Positions 8,310 through 17,595 of a stretch of 64,000 nucleotides of DNA are shown here, piece by piece (position 1 is the first letter of the stretch; each line of letters opens with the position of its first letter). The notes beneath the pieces were generated by a model that was given only the letters and a program-made list of their open reading frames with translations, was not told the origin of the DNA and did not search any database. Source of the DNA: Tsukamurella sp. PLM1 (GTDB lineage: Bacteria > Actinomycetota > Actinomycetes > Mycobacteriales > Mycobacteriaceae); contig NZ_AP025688.1 of assembly GCF_023168325.1 (NCBI RefSeq), positions 992,001 through 1,056,000 on the forward strand, in the 5' to 3' direction. A program made the translations under genes and the position numbers.

Positions 8310-9002
8310 ATGAGCAACATCCTGGTCGTCACCACCAGCATCCCGTCCTACGAAGTGAGCGGCCGCCGCACCGGCCTGTGGCTGGGTGAGCTCACCCACT
8401 TCGTCGACGCCGTCGAGGCCGCGGGCCACACCACCACCATCGCCAGCATCGACGGCGGCTTCGTTCCGATCGACCCCGAGTCGCTGAGCCACGAGGTGCT
8501 CGCGCAGGGCGGAACCCGCGCCCGCTACGACGATCCCGCGTTCATGGACCTGCTCCGGGACACGAAGTCGCTCGAGGACGTCGACGTCAAGGATTTCGAT
8601 GCGATCTACCTCACCGGCGGCCACGGCGTGATGTTCGACTTCCCCACCGATGAGCGCCTCGCGACCCTGCTCCGCGACTTCGACGCGGCCGGCAAGGTCG
8701 TCTCCGCCGTCTGCCACGGCACCGCCGGCCTGCTGGGCGCCACGCGCTCCGACGGTGCGCCGCTCATCGACGGGCGCCGCATCGCCGGGTTCTCCTGGGA
8801 CGAGGAACTCCTCGCCGGGCTCGACCCCATCGTGCCGTTCAACCTCGAGGAGCGCATCGCCGAGCTCGGCGCCACCTACGTCAAGGCGGACGAGGCGTGG
8901 GCCCCCTTCGCTGTCACCGACGGCAACGTCGTGACCGGCCAGAACCCGGCCAGCGCGCACCCCGTCGCCGAGGGAGTCCTCGCACTGCTCGCCGCCCGCT
9001 GA
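8310..9002 (+). CDS. DJ-1/PfpI superfamily protein (Hsp31/glyoxalase III-like)
   Basis: A 230-residue type-1 glutamine-amidotransferase-like protein. The nucleophile elbow is SAVCHGTAG with Cys135-His136, and the oxyanion strand IYLTGGHGVMFDFP precedes it. The N-terminal RRTGLWLGELTHF contains the Glu that pairs with the cysteine in Hsp31/YajL-type proteins. These act as glyoxalase III, deglycase or chaperone; the exact activity is not determined by sequence. It is probably regulated by the divergent MarR protein. A hairpin follows the stop codon directly. Confidence 0.85.
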   Translation: MSNILVVTTSIPSYEVSGRRTGLWLGELTHFVDAVEAAGHTTTIASIDGGFVPIDPESLSHEVLAQGGTRARYDDPAFMDLLRDTKSLEDVDVKDFDAIYLTGGHGVMFDFPTDERLATLLRDFDAAGKVVSAVCHGTAGLLGATRSDGAPLIDGRRIAGFSWDEELLAGLDPIVPFNLEERIAELGATYVKADEAWAPFAVTDGNVVTGQNPASAHPVAEGVLALLAAR

Positions 9003-9032
9003 GCAGGAATCCGGGCGGCTGTCGATTCCTGC
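9003..9032 (+). terminator. terminator-like hairpin after the PfpI-like gene
   Basis: GCAGGAAT (9003-9010) and ATTCCTGC (9025-9032) form a perfect 8-bp stem with a 14-base loop, starting right after the stop codon. A second hairpin, GTGCCCC-N6-GGGGCAC, follows at 9053-9072. Neither has a T-tract. Confidence 0.5.
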
Positions 9033-9095
9033 GTTCCTCGATCGTCATCACTGTGCCCCGCCCCTGGGGCACGGTGAAGACATCAGGAGGACGAC

Positions 9096-9482
9096 ATGCA
9101 CTACGCACTGCTGCTCAACAACGCCGAGCCCACCGAGGGCGACATCCCCATGGACGTGATGCTGCAGATGCAGCAGGCGATGGCCGACTACACGGCCGCG
9201 CTCCAGGCGGCCGGGGTCCTGGTCGGCGCCGAGATCCTGGAACCGCAGGCGGCCACCGTCACCGTCACCCGGCGCGACGGTGACCTCCGGGTCCAGGACG
9301 GGCCGTTCGCCGAGACCCGCGAGGCGCTCGCCGGCGTCTTCATCCTCGACGTGCCCGATCGGGACGCCGCGATCGCGTGGGCCGAGAAGCACCCGGCCAC
9401 GCAGTACGCGGTGATCGAGGTCCGCAAGGTCGCCGCCGCCTGCGACGAGGGCGTCTGGAACGCCGCGGCCTGCACGGACTGA
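9096..9482 (+). CDS. YCII/DGPF-domain protein
   Basis: A 128-residue member of the YCII-related family. The family name motif DGPF is at residues 68-71, followed by AETREALAGVFILDVPDRDAAIAWAEKHP. AGGAGGACGAC precedes the ATG. The stop codon shares one base with the start of the ECF sigma factor (TGATG), so the two genes are coupled. DGPF proteins are the usual partners of ECF42-type sigma factors and are often their only regulon members. Confidence 0.85.
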   Translation: MHYALLLNNAEPTEGDIPMDVMLQMQQAMADYTAALQAAGVLVGAEILEPQAATVTVTRRDGDLRVQDGPFAETREALAGVFILDVPDRDAAIAWAEKHPATQYAVIEVRKVAAACDEGVWNAAACTD

Positions 9483-10649
9483 TGGACGACGAGGCGAGGG
9501 TGCGGGCGGAGGCCGCCGCCCGCACCTCGTACGGCCGACTGCTGGCGCTGCTTGCCGCGCGCACCCACGACATCGCGTCGGCGGAGGACGCGCTCGCCGA
9601 CGCCTTCGAGCGCGCCCTCACGCGCTGGCCCTCGACGGTGTGCCCGATGATCCGGATGCCTGGCTGCTCACCGTCGCCCGGAACCGTCAGCGGGACAGGT
9701 GGAAGTCGGCCGCGGAGCGCACGTCGGTGCCGCTCGACGACAAGTACGACGCCCCGGCGCTGAGCGAACGACCGGACCGCCGACTGGAACTCCTACTCGT
9801 GTGCGCGCACCCGGCCGTGGCGGAGGCGGGCGTCCCGCTGATGCTCAACACCGTCCTCGGCCTCACCGCCGAACGGATCGGCGCCGCGTTCCTCATCCCC
9901 AAGGCCACCATGGCCGCCCGCCTCACCCGGGCCAAGAAACGCATCCGGACCGACGGGATCCGGTTCGAGGTCCCCGACGGTGCAGTGACTTCCGAACGAC
10001 TCGGGCCGGTGCTGGAGGCGGTGTACGGGGCGTACAGCATCGAGTGGCCCACCCCGCCGCGTGAGCGGCACGCGCTCCTGCTCGGTCTGGCGGGCACGAT
10101 CACGGAGGCCGCGCCGGCCGTCGCCGAGGCGCACGGGCTCGCCGCGCTGCTCTATCTCTCGAGTGCCCGGCTGCCGGCCCGCGTCGATGAGGACGGCCGT
10201 TACGTCCCACTCCCGCAGCAGGATCCGCGGCGCTGGGACGGCGATCTCATCGCCGCCGGGCACCGCCACCTGCGCGCCGCGCACGCGCTGGGCACCGTCG
10301 GCCGGTTCCAGCTGGAGGCGGCGATCGGGGCGGTGCACTGCGCCCGGCCCGCCGGCGGGGAGCCGAACTGGGCGCACCTGCGGCGGCTCTACGACGCGCT
10401 CCTCGGCCTCGCGCCCACCCGCGGTGCGGCGGTCGCGCGGGCCGCCGTCCTCGCCGAGACCGACGGTGCCGCACCCGCCCTGGCCGCGCTGGACGCGATC
10501 GAGGGCGTGGATCGACTGCAGTCCGCGTGGGCGCTCCGCGCCCACCTGCTCCGCCGCCGGGCGAGCCCGAGGCGAGTGCGGCGGTCGCCAAGGCGATCTC
10601 GCTGACCACCGACCCCGCCGAACGCGAGTACCTCGCCGCGCTACGGTGA
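9482..10649 (+). CDS. ECF sigma factor with C-terminal extension (ECF42/DUF6596 type), frameshifted twice
   Basis: It encodes about 389 residues once two missing bases are restored, near 9630 (TGGCCCTCGACGG) and near 10560. The N-terminal part has sigma region 2 (SAEDALADAFERALTRW, then DDPDAWLLTVARNRQRDRW) and region 4 (LGLTAERIGAAFLIPKATMAARLTRAKK). The last 200 residues form an Ala-rich helical, TPR-like extension that replaces an anti-sigma factor in ECF42 proteins. The upstream DGPF gene is the diagnostic partner. The C-terminus in the restored frame is TTDPAEREYLAALR. Confidence 0.8.
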
Positions 10650-10672
10650 GCAGACCGACCGAGCCCGTTCGG

Positions 10673-11306
10673 TCACGCGGCGTCCGCGTCGCGTCCGCGG
10701 AGACCGAGCCCGTACGCGGCCGCCCGCGCGGCCTCGTCCCGCGCGCGGTGCACCGCCGGATCGGACGACTCCCCGTCGTGGAGCAGGATGAGCTCCGCAT
10801 CGTCGGCACCCATGTACCCGGCGATCCCGTCGACCAGCTGTGTCCGCATGCTCTCGAGGTAGCCGCGCCTGCGGTAGGTCGCCTCGTTGGTGGCGCCGAT
10901 GCCGATGAAGTACATCCGCTTCGGGGAGCGGAGGGAGGCCCGAGCCGGTGTCGTCGTACGCCCAGCCACGGGTGAACACCCGGTCGATCCAGCCCTTCAG
11001 CACGCCCGGCAGCGACCACCAGTACACCGGGAACACGACGGCGAGCACGTCGACCTCCTCGAGCCGGCGCTGTTCGGCGAGCACGTCGTCCGGCACCGGC
11101 GCGGCCGGGTCGCGGTAGAGGGCGAGGTCGGCGTCGTGGAAGTCGGTGTCGAAGCGGGCGGCGACGAGGTCGTGGTGTTCGGCGGAGTCCAGGCCCGCGT
11201 CGCGGAAGCCTGCGGCGACGGCGCGCGCGGTGGACATCGTCACGGACCGCGGATCGGGGTGGGCGGTCACGATGAGGGCGCGGAGCGGAGTGTGATTCTC
11301 GGTCAT
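10673..11306 (-). CDS. NAD(P)H:quinone oxidoreductase / flavodoxin-fold reductase (frameshifted near 10935)
   Basis: About 211 residues of the NQO/MdaB flavodoxin-like family. The N-terminal part has the FMN/FAD phosphate-binding ALIVTAHPDPRSVTMSTARAV and the characteristic VVFPVYWWSLPGVLKGWIDRVF. The second frame resumes at SPKRMYFIGIGATNEATYRRRGY and ends GLRGRDADAA. A net loss of two bases (or gain of one) near 10935 separates them. It is divergent from a MerR regulator, and its promoter has the long-spacer form that MerR proteins activate (11314-11344). Confidence 0.8.
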
Positions 11307-11313
11307 ACTGAGA

Positions 11314-11344
11314 GCATGAACTCTGACACCAGTGTCATGGTCAA
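11314..11344 (-). promoter_or_regulatory. MerR-type promoter with 19-bp spacer and internal dyad
   Basis: On the minus strand TTGACC (11339-11344) and TCATGC (11314-11319) are separated by 19 bp. That spacer contains the dyad TGACAC-N2-GTGTCA (11324-11337). A spacer of 19-20 bp with the regulator dyad between -35 and -10 is the hallmark of MerR/SoxR-activated promoters. It would drive the quinone reductase as a nearly leaderless transcript. Its extent implies that the MerR protein starts at 11337 or 11358 rather than 11316. Confidence 0.55.
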
Positions 11345-11714
11345 GCCCGCGCTCCGCATGCGTGACCTGTGCGCCCGCACGGGCGCCACGCCGCGGATGA
11401 TCCGGCACTACGAGGCCACCGGGATCCTCGCGCCGGGTCGCACGTCGAACGGCTACCGCTCGTTCACCGAGGAGGACGTGCGCACCGTGGAGGACGCGCG
11501 GTGCCTGATCGAGGCGGGCCTGACCGCGGCGGAGACCGCCGACCTCGTCGGCATCGTGTGCGGCCCCGCCCCGGTCACGCCCGCCGAGGTGAGTGCGGCA
11601 CTCGACCGGATCGCGGAGCGCAGGTCCCTGCTCGACGCGCGCATCGAGGAACTCCTCGCCGCGCGGCGCAAACTCGATGAGCTGCGGGAGTACGTCGAGG
11701 CCGAGCGTCTCTGA
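11316..11714 (+). CDS. MerR family transcriptional regulator
   Basis: Up to 132 residues. The MerR helix-turn-helix is MRDLCARTGATPRMIRHYEATGIL, followed by the wing APGRTSNGYRSFTEEDVRTVEDAR and a long C-terminal coiled coil (IAERRSLLDARIEELLAARRKLDELREYVEAE). There are no conserved cysteines for metal or [2Fe-2S] binding. In-frame ATG codons at 11316, 11337 and 11358 are all possible. The last gives the usual MerR N-terminus and leaves the promoter dyad free. It probably activates the divergent quinone reductase. Confidence 0.85.
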   Translation: MNSDTSVMVKPALRMRDLCARTGATPRMIRHYEATGILAPGRTSNGYRSFTEEDVRTVEDARCLIEAGLTAAETADLVGIVCGPAPVTPAEVSAALDRIAERRSLLDARIEELLAARRKLDELREYVEAERL

Positions 11715-11732
11715 CCGCTGGGGCTCGCCGCG

Positions 11733-13289
11733 TCAGCCGGTGAAGAGTTGCAGCGCGGCCTTCGCCGCGTGGAACAGGCCGTAGGCCAACGGCACCGTCA
11801 CCACCGCCCACGTGACCAGCAGGGCCGGGCCGTACTTCGTGGACGCCTCCGTGGGTACGGGTTCGACGGGGCCGTCCTCGTGCCGGTGCGCCGCGTCGAC
11901 GGCGTCGGTGACGGCCCCCTTCTCGTGCCACTTCTGCGCGACGGGGCGGATGAGCAGGTTCGCGACGAAGCCGACGACCAGCACGGCCGTCATGATCAGC
12001 AGCGCGGGTCGGTAATCGCCGGACTGCAGCTCGCCCGGCTTGCCCTGAGCGTCCAGGACGCCGTTCACGATGAGCGGGCCGAGGATCCCGGCGGTGGACC
12101 AGGCCGTGAGCAGGCGGCCGTGGATCGCGCCCACCTGGAAGGTGCCGAACAGGTCCCGCAGGTAGGCGGGTGCGGTCGAGAAGCCGCCGCCGTAGAACGA
12201 GATGATCACGGCGCAGAACAGCACGAACAGCGCGGTCGACGACGAGCCGACCGTCGACAGCGCCAGGTACAGCAGGATCCCGACCCCGAGGTACACCATG
12301 TAGGTGCGCTTGCGCCCCAGGTAGTCCGATGCCGTGGACCAGCCGAACCGGCCCGCCATGTTGGCCACCGACAACAGGCCCACGAAACCCGCGGCCACGG
12401 TCGCGGTCACGGTCGAGACGCCACCGTCGCCGCGGAAGAAGTCCTGGATCATGTCCGCCGCGTTCTCCAGGATGCCGATCCCCGCGGTCACGTTGCACAG
12501 CAGCGCGATCCACAGCAGCCAGAACTGCGGGGTCTTGATGGCGTTGGCGGCCGACACGTGCGCGGTGGTGACCAGCGCGGACGCCGGCTTGTCGGCGGGG
12601 TCGAATCCCGCGGGATGCCAGCCCGGGGCCGGGACGCGGACGGTGAACACGCCCAGCATCATCACCACGAAGTAGGCGACGCCCAGTGTGACGAACAGTT
12701 TCATCACCGCGGTGCCGCCCGCCGCCGTGCCGCCGTAGAACGAGAGCAACTGCTTCGACAGCGGCGCCGCGACCATGGCGCCGCCGCCGAACCCCATGAT
12801 CGCCATGCCGGTGGCGAGGCCGGGCCGGTCGGGGAACCACTTGATCAGCGTGGACACGGGGGAGATGTAGCCCAGGCCGAGCCCGATGCCGCCGACCACG
12901 CCGTAGCCCAGGTACACCAGCCACAGCTGCTCGGTGGCGATGCCCGCGGCGGCGATGAGGAATCCCGCCGACCAGCAGCACGCCGACGTGAACATGGTGC
13001 GCCGCGGACCCACCCTGTCGACCCAGGTCCCGAACAGTGCGGCCGAGACGCCGAGCATCACGATCGCGACCGAGAACACCACGCCGATCGCGGTGAGGCT
13101 CGTGTCGAAGTGCTTGACGAGGGCGTCCTTGTAGACACTGGTCGCGTACGCCTGGCCGATGCACAGATGGATGGCGAGCGCTGCGGGAGGAATCAGCCAG
13201 CGGCTGTACCCGGTCGGAGCGACGGAGTGGGCGCGGTCCAGGAACGACAGGGCTGGCAAGGTGGTCTCCTCTTCGGAAGTCGAACTCAC
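11733..13289 (-). CDS. OFA family MFS transporter (oxalate/formate antiporter-like)
   Basis: A 518-residue major facilitator with about 12 membrane segments. The N-terminal LAIHLCIGQAYATSVYKDALVKHF, the DRVGPRRTMF loop motif and GGIGLGLGYISPVSTLIKWFPDRPGLATGMAIMGFGGGA are characteristic of the oxalate:formate antiporter (OFA) family. A long hydrophilic loop lies before the last two helices, and the tail has HRHEDGPVEPV. Formate or another small carboxylate is a likely substrate. That would fit the formate dehydrogenase 5 kb away, but OFA proteins in actinobacteria are mostly uncharacterised. Confidence 0.85.
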   Translation of the reverse strand: MSSTSEEETTLPALSFLDRAHSVAPTGYSRWLIPPAALAIHLCIGQAYATSVYKDALVKHFDTSLTAIGVVFSVAIVMLGVSAALFGTWVDRVGPRRTMFTSACCWSAGFLIAAAGIATEQLWLVYLGYGVVGGIGLGLGYISPVSTLIKWFPDRPGLATGMAIMGFGGGAMVAAPLSKQLLSFYGGTAAGGTAVMKLFVTLGVAYFVVMMLGVFTVRVPAPGWHPAGFDPADKPASALVTTAHVSAANAIKTPQFWLLWIALLCNVTAGIGILENAADMIQDFFRGDGGVSTVTATVAAGFVGLLSVANMAGRFGWSTASDYLGRKRTYMVYLGVGILLYLALSTVGSSSTALFVLFCAVIISFYGGGFSTAPAYLRDLFGTFQVGAIHGRLLTAWSTAGILGPLIVNGVLDAQGKPGELQSGDYRPALLIMTAVLVVGFVANLLIRPVAQKWHEKGAVTDAVDAAHRHEDGPVEPVPTEASTKYGPALLVTWAVVTVPLAYGLFHAAKAALQLFTG

Positions 13290-13359
13290 CTGTTCTACCC
13301 GCTGAGGCCGCTACTCCGAGGGGTTTCGCTCGCAGCTGGTCGGGTCTACCGTCGGATGC

Positions 13360-14553
13360 ATGGCAGCGATCATCATCGTCGGAGCGGGATTGGCGGCCGC
13401 GAAGGCGGCCGAGGCACTGCGGGATCGGGGCCACGACGGCCCGATCACCGTGATCGGTGGGGAGGAGCACCTGCCGTACGAGCGGCCTCCGCTGTCGAAG
13501 GGGTACCTACAGGGGTCGGCCGAGCGCGACAGTGTCTTCACCTTCGATGCCGCGTGGTACGCCGACCACGACGTCGCCGTGCGGACAGGCGTCCGCGCGA
13601 CCGCTCTCGATCGGGGAGCGCGCACCGTCGAACTCGAGACGGGGGAGAAGCTCCCGTACGACAAGCTGCTCCTGGCCACGGGCTCCCGGCCTCGCCCGTT
13701 GCCGGACGCCGACGGGGTGCACTACCTCCGCACGCTCGACGACAGCGACAGGCTGCGCGAGGCATTCGCGCGCGGCGGGCGGCTCGGCGTCGTGGGCGGC
13801 GGCTGGATCGGCCTCGAGGCGGCGGCCGCGGCGCGGGAGGCCGGGCTCGAGGTCGTCGTCGTCGAACCCGCGGAGCAGCCGCTCCTCGGGGCGCTCGGGC
13901 CCGAGGTGGCGAAGGTCTTCGCCGACCTGCATCGGTCGCACGGCGTGAAGATGCGGACCAGCACGACGGTGCGGTCGGTGCTGCCCGGCGGGAAGGGGCT
14001 CGTCCTCGGCGACGGGGAATCCGTGCCCACCGACACCGTGCTGGTGGGAATCGGGGCGATCGCGAACGTGGACCTCGCGGAGGCGGCCGGCCTCGCGCTC
14101 GCGGAGGGCGGCGTCGCCGTGGACGCGGGACTACGGACTTCCGACCCGGACATCTACGCCGTCGGCGATGTCGCGGCCGCCGAGCACCCGGCCCTCGGGC
14201 GACGGATCCGGGTGGAGCACTGGGCGAACGCCCTCAACCAGCCCGCCGTCGCGGCGGCGAACATGCTGGGCGGCGACGAGGTGTACGACCGGCTACCCTA
14301 CTTCTTCACCGATCAGTACCAACTGGGCATGGAGTACCTCGGGCTCTCCACGGGGTACGACGCGGTGGTGATCCGCGGCGACGTGGACTCACTCGAGTTC
14401 GTCGCCTTCTGGCTGTCCGAGGGGCGGGTGCTGGCAGGCATGAACGTCAACGTCTGGGACGTGGGCGACGATGTGCGTGAGCTGATCACGTCCCGTCGGG
14501 TGGTGGACCCGGCGCGGCTCGCCGACACCGGCGTGCCGCTCGCGGACGTCTGA
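13360..14553 (+). CDS. FAD-dependent ferredoxin/rubredoxin reductase-type oxidoreductase
   Basis: A 397-residue pyridine nucleotide-disulfide oxidoreductase-like protein. The FAD motif is IIIVGAGLAAAKAAEALR at the N-terminus, followed by LPYERPPLSKGYL. The NAD(P)H motif is LGVVGGGWIGLEAAAAARE near residue 145, and the second FAD motif is DIYAVGDVAA near residue 265. The C-terminal domain has the YFFTDQYQLGMEYLG block. It lacks a redox CxxC pair, as in putidaredoxin-reductase-like enzymes that pass electrons from NADH to a ferredoxin. No ferredoxin or P450 gene is adjacent. Confidence 0.85.
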   Translation: MAAIIIVGAGLAAAKAAEALRDRGHDGPITVIGGEEHLPYERPPLSKGYLQGSAERDSVFTFDAAWYADHDVAVRTGVRATALDRGARTVELETGEKLPYDKLLLATGSRPRPLPDADGVHYLRTLDDSDRLREAFARGGRLGVVGGGWIGLEAAAAAREAGLEVVVVEPAEQPLLGALGPEVAKVFADLHRSHGVKMRTSTTVRSVLPGGKGLVLGDGESVPTDTVLVGIGAIANVDLAEAAGLALAEGGVAVDAGLRTSDPDIYAVGDVAAAEHPALGRRIRVEHWANALNQPAVAAANMLGGDEVYDRLPYFFTDQYQLGMEYLGLSTGYDAVVIRGDVDSLEFVAFWLSEGRVLAGMNVNVWDVGDDVRELITSRRVVDPARLADTGVPLADV

Positions 14554-14554
14554 C

Positions 14555-15531
14555 GTGTCACCGGCCCGGTCGGCGCGTTACGCCGGCGCGCTCATCGCCG
14601 CCGTACTGACGGTGCCCCTGCTCGCCCAACCCGCGCAGGCGGCACCGTCGAGATACTGCGGGACGAGCGCGCTGAGTCCCGCCGAGAACGCCCGGATCGT
14701 CGCGCTCTCGGACCTGCGCGGCGTCTCGACGGCACCCACGTTCGCGACCCTCGACGATCTGACCGCGAGGCAGCGGAAGATCGCGGACGTCCTGGCCGCG
14801 CACAAGGATTGGCGCGGGCTGTTCGGAGTGGGCATGGACGGCGTGATCCGGGACGCCGTGACGCCCACCCAGCGGAACGAGGCCGCGCTCGACGATCCGC
14901 GGTACACCAAGTCGCTCTCGATCGACCTGGTCGGCCGGTACCTGCGGGCGGTGCACGCCCAGTGGACCGGCGGCGCCGTGCCGCAGTGGTGGGGCACCTA
15001 CTTCCGGCTGGCCTCGCGGTGCGAGCTGCCGCCCGGGCGGGTGGCGATGGCCGGATACAACGCGCACATCACGGTCGACCTGGCGTACACCGTGGAGGCC
15101 ACGCGCAGCACGCCCGCCAACGCGCCCGACTTCTACCGGGTCGTGGACTCGATCGCCAAGAACGGCAACGTGATCCCCGAACGCAGCAAGCGGATCTACA
15201 ACGCGGATCTGTGGGCGCTGTGGACGTTCTACTTCTTCGGCCGGGGCTCGACCGGATCGTGGGCGCGGGCGTCGCCTCGAACCTGATGCTGCGCGCCGCG
15301 GACGACGGCTACAACACCATCACGTTCGCCAACGGGCTCGCGCTGCAGAATCCCGGCGTCCGCCCGGCGACGCAGGGCGCGATCCTCGCGCTGTGGCAGA
15401 CCGGCGAGGTCGCGTTCGACGTCCTGTCCGGCCTGGGTGGCCTCGGTACGCCCGTGCCGAATCCGAGCCCCGTGCCCGGGCCGGCGCCGCGTCCCGCACC
15501 CGCTCCGGTGCTCGCCGCGACCGGTCGCTGA
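14555..15531 (+). CDS. secreted DUF5995-like protein (frameshifted near 15245)
   Basis: About 325 residues once one base is restored near 15245. A Sec signal peptide is visible (ARYAGALIAAVLTVPLLAQPAQA). The mature part contains WWGTYFRLASRCELPPGRVAMAGYNAHITVDL, resembling the DUF5995 core with its NAHI motif. After the junction it continues with LDRIVGAGVASNLMLRAADDG and a Pro-rich tail. The GTG start follows the upstream stop codon by one base, suggesting cotranscription. The function is unknown. Confidence 0.6.
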
Positions 15532-15555
15532 GCGGCCGGGTGCGATAGTGCTGGG

Positions 15556-15956
15556 GTGACCTTCGAGGAACTCGTCAGCTACAACGACTCCCTGCCGTTC
15601 AACCGGTGGGCCGGTATCGAGGTGCTCAGCGCCGACCGGGAGGAGGTCGTCCTCCGGCTCGAACGCCGCGACGATCTGTGCCAGAACGTCGGCGGCCTGC
15701 ACGCCGCGCTGATCGCGGGCGTCCTCGAGAACGCGTGCGGCTACGCTCTGGCGATGCATCCCGGCGCAGGCGGCCTCGTCACCCAGATGGACATGCAGTT
15801 CCTGCGTCCCGCGCAGGAGGGGCCTTCCTCGCCGTGGGGCGGGTGATCAAGCCCGGCAGCAAGCAGAGCTTCTCCGAGGCCGACTTCTTCGTCGAGGTCG
15901 ACGGTGCGCGCGGGCCCCGGTTCGCCACGGCCCGCGCGCTCGTCGTCCCCTCCTAG
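15556..15956 (+). CDS. PaaI-type hotdog thioesterase (frameshifted near 15822)
   Basis: About 133 residues. The hotdog-fold core is CQNVGGLHAALIAGVLENACGYAL, followed by VTQMDMQFLRPAQEG. The second frame continues GAFLAVGRVIKPGSKQSFSEADFFV. They join if one G is restored in GAGGGGCC near 15822. Members hydrolyse small or aromatic acyl-CoA thioesters; the substrate is unknown. The GTG at 15556 is the likely start. Confidence 0.75.
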
Positions 15957-15960
15957 CCCG

Positions 15961-16967
15961 TCACGGCCGGGACCGGAGGCGGCGCACCGTCCGGTACAGC
16001 CCGTAGAGCACGAGGAGCAGTGCGGCCCAGGGGAGTACGGCGCCGACGGCGACCACGAGCCAGCGTGCGGCGCCGACCATCGCGTCCCACCCGTCCTCGA
16101 GCCCGCCGAGGAATCCGCCGCGGTCCTCTCCTGCCGACGGCGTGCTGATGGAAACGGTCACCGTCGACAGCGCGACCTTCTCGCCGATCGACGCGCGTCG
16201 CGACTGCAGACTCTCGAGCTCCTGCTGCCGCTTTGTCAGTGCGCCCTCCGCCGCGATCACCTTGTCGGAGGTGTCCGCTCGCGCGAGGATGTCGGTGAGC
16301 CGGTCGACGGACAACTGCGTCGCGCGAATCCGGGCCTCGAGATCGACCACCGTGGTGGTCACGTCCTCGTGCTGCAGCGAGACCGAGCGCACTTCACCGA
16401 GCCGGCCCACCTTCGCGACCAGGTCGTCCACCTTGTCGTTCGGCACTCGCAGCCGGAGCGTCGCGCGCTTCGCGTCGTCGACGCCCGACTCGGTCCGCTC
16501 GTCCACCCGGCCGCCGAGCCGCTCCGCCTCGGCCGCGAGATCCTCTGCCGCGCCGGCGGGATCGTCCATCCGCAGTGCGACCGATCCGGTGGTGATCACC
16601 TGCCGGCTCGTCTGCCCGGGGTGGGCGTCGACGGTGCCGGCGTCCGCTCGGGAGCGGCGTTCGGGGCGACGGTCTTGGCCGCGGTGGGGGCCGCGTCCTC
16701 GGGGGCGGAGAAACCCATCGGGGCGGCGCCGCCCGCCCGGTCGGCCGCGGGCGCCGACGACGAACCGCCGGTCTGCGTGCCGAGCACGATCCCGCCGCCC
16801 GCGACGACGGCGACGACGGCCGCCGCGGCGGCGATCCCGGCCGTGCGGCGCCGCCGACTCGTGCGTCGTGCGCGGACATCGGAGTCGACCGCGGTCATGA
16901 CATGCGTGCGTATCGCGTCGATGCGGTCGTCGGTCAGGATGTCGTCGGGGGTGATCCGGGTCGTCAT
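15961..16967 (-). CDS. DUF4349 membrane protein, putative anti-sigma factor (frameshifted near 16608)
   Basis: About 335 residues after restoring one base near 16608, where the N-terminal part ends PTPGRR and the C-terminal part resumes with VITTGSVALRMDD. The first about 45 residues are short and Arg-rich. A membrane helix (AGIAAAAAVVAVVAGGGIVLG) then leads to a Pro/Ala linker and the DUF4349 domain, with a long coiled coil (LARADTSDKVIAAEGALTKRQQELESLQSRRASIGEKVAL). A final membrane helix has a cytoplasmic basic tail. It overlaps the ECF sigma gene by 4 bp (ATGA). That pairing suggests it holds the sigma factor at the membrane, but no classical anti-sigma zinc motif is present. Confidence 0.7.
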
Positions 16968-17540
16968 GACTGCTCCCTCAGGGTGCTCAGGTCGGCGCGC
17001 AGACGGCCGCGCAGCCGGGAGACGCGGTTGCGCACGGCGGCGTGGGTCACGCCCACTTCGGCCGCGGCCCGCTCGTAGGTCTGTTCGTCCTCCACACACA
17101 AGCGGTAGAGGCGTTGGTCGGTGGGGGACAGGGCGTTCACCGCGGCGGCGATGAGCTCGCGGATCTCCGCCGCGAGCACCTCGTCTTCGGGGGAGGGCCG
17201 CGCCCGGCGGTTCGGCGTCGTCGAGCGGGGCCGATCTGTCCCGGACTGCGGAGAGCCGCCGCCCCGCGTTGAGCGCGGTGTACCGCGCCGTGGTGAGCAG
17301 CCACGGGAGCGCCGACTCGTCGACGATCCGCACCGCGTCGATACGGCGCCAGAGCGTGAGGAAGGTGTCCTGGGTGACTTCCTGCGCGGCGTCGGCGTCG
17401 CGCAGGACGGTGTACGCCTGCCAGAAGACGGGGCGCACGTGGCGGTCGTGGATCGCCGCGAAGGCCGAGCCGTCACCGCCCGCGGCGCGGGCGAGGAGGG
17501 TCCGGTCCGCGGACTCGTCGGTTCTCATCGTGGACGTCAC
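16964..17540 (-). CDS. ECF RNA polymerase sigma factor (frameshifted near 17190)
   Basis: About 192 residues. Region 2 is RHVRPVFWQAYTVLRDADAAQEVTQDTFLTLWRRI. Region 4, in the second frame, is LSPTDQRLYRLCVEDEQTYERAAAEVGVTHAAVRNRVSRLRGRL. Between them a net loss of two bases (or gain of one) occurs in the C-rich stretch near 17190. The 4-bp overlap with the DUF4349 membrane protein indicates a sigma/anti-sigma operon. The start could also be the ATG at 17528. Confidence 0.8.
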
Positions 17541-17595
17541 ACCCCTCTATGTCGCCGTGGCGGCCGACCGTCTCACCCGGATCCGACGGTGCCGG

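Noticed and set aside
11748-14480. A 910-codon plus-strand frame across the OFA transporter
   Set aside because: It is a shadow of the minus-strand transporter and then of the flavoprotein in another frame; no recognisable protein.
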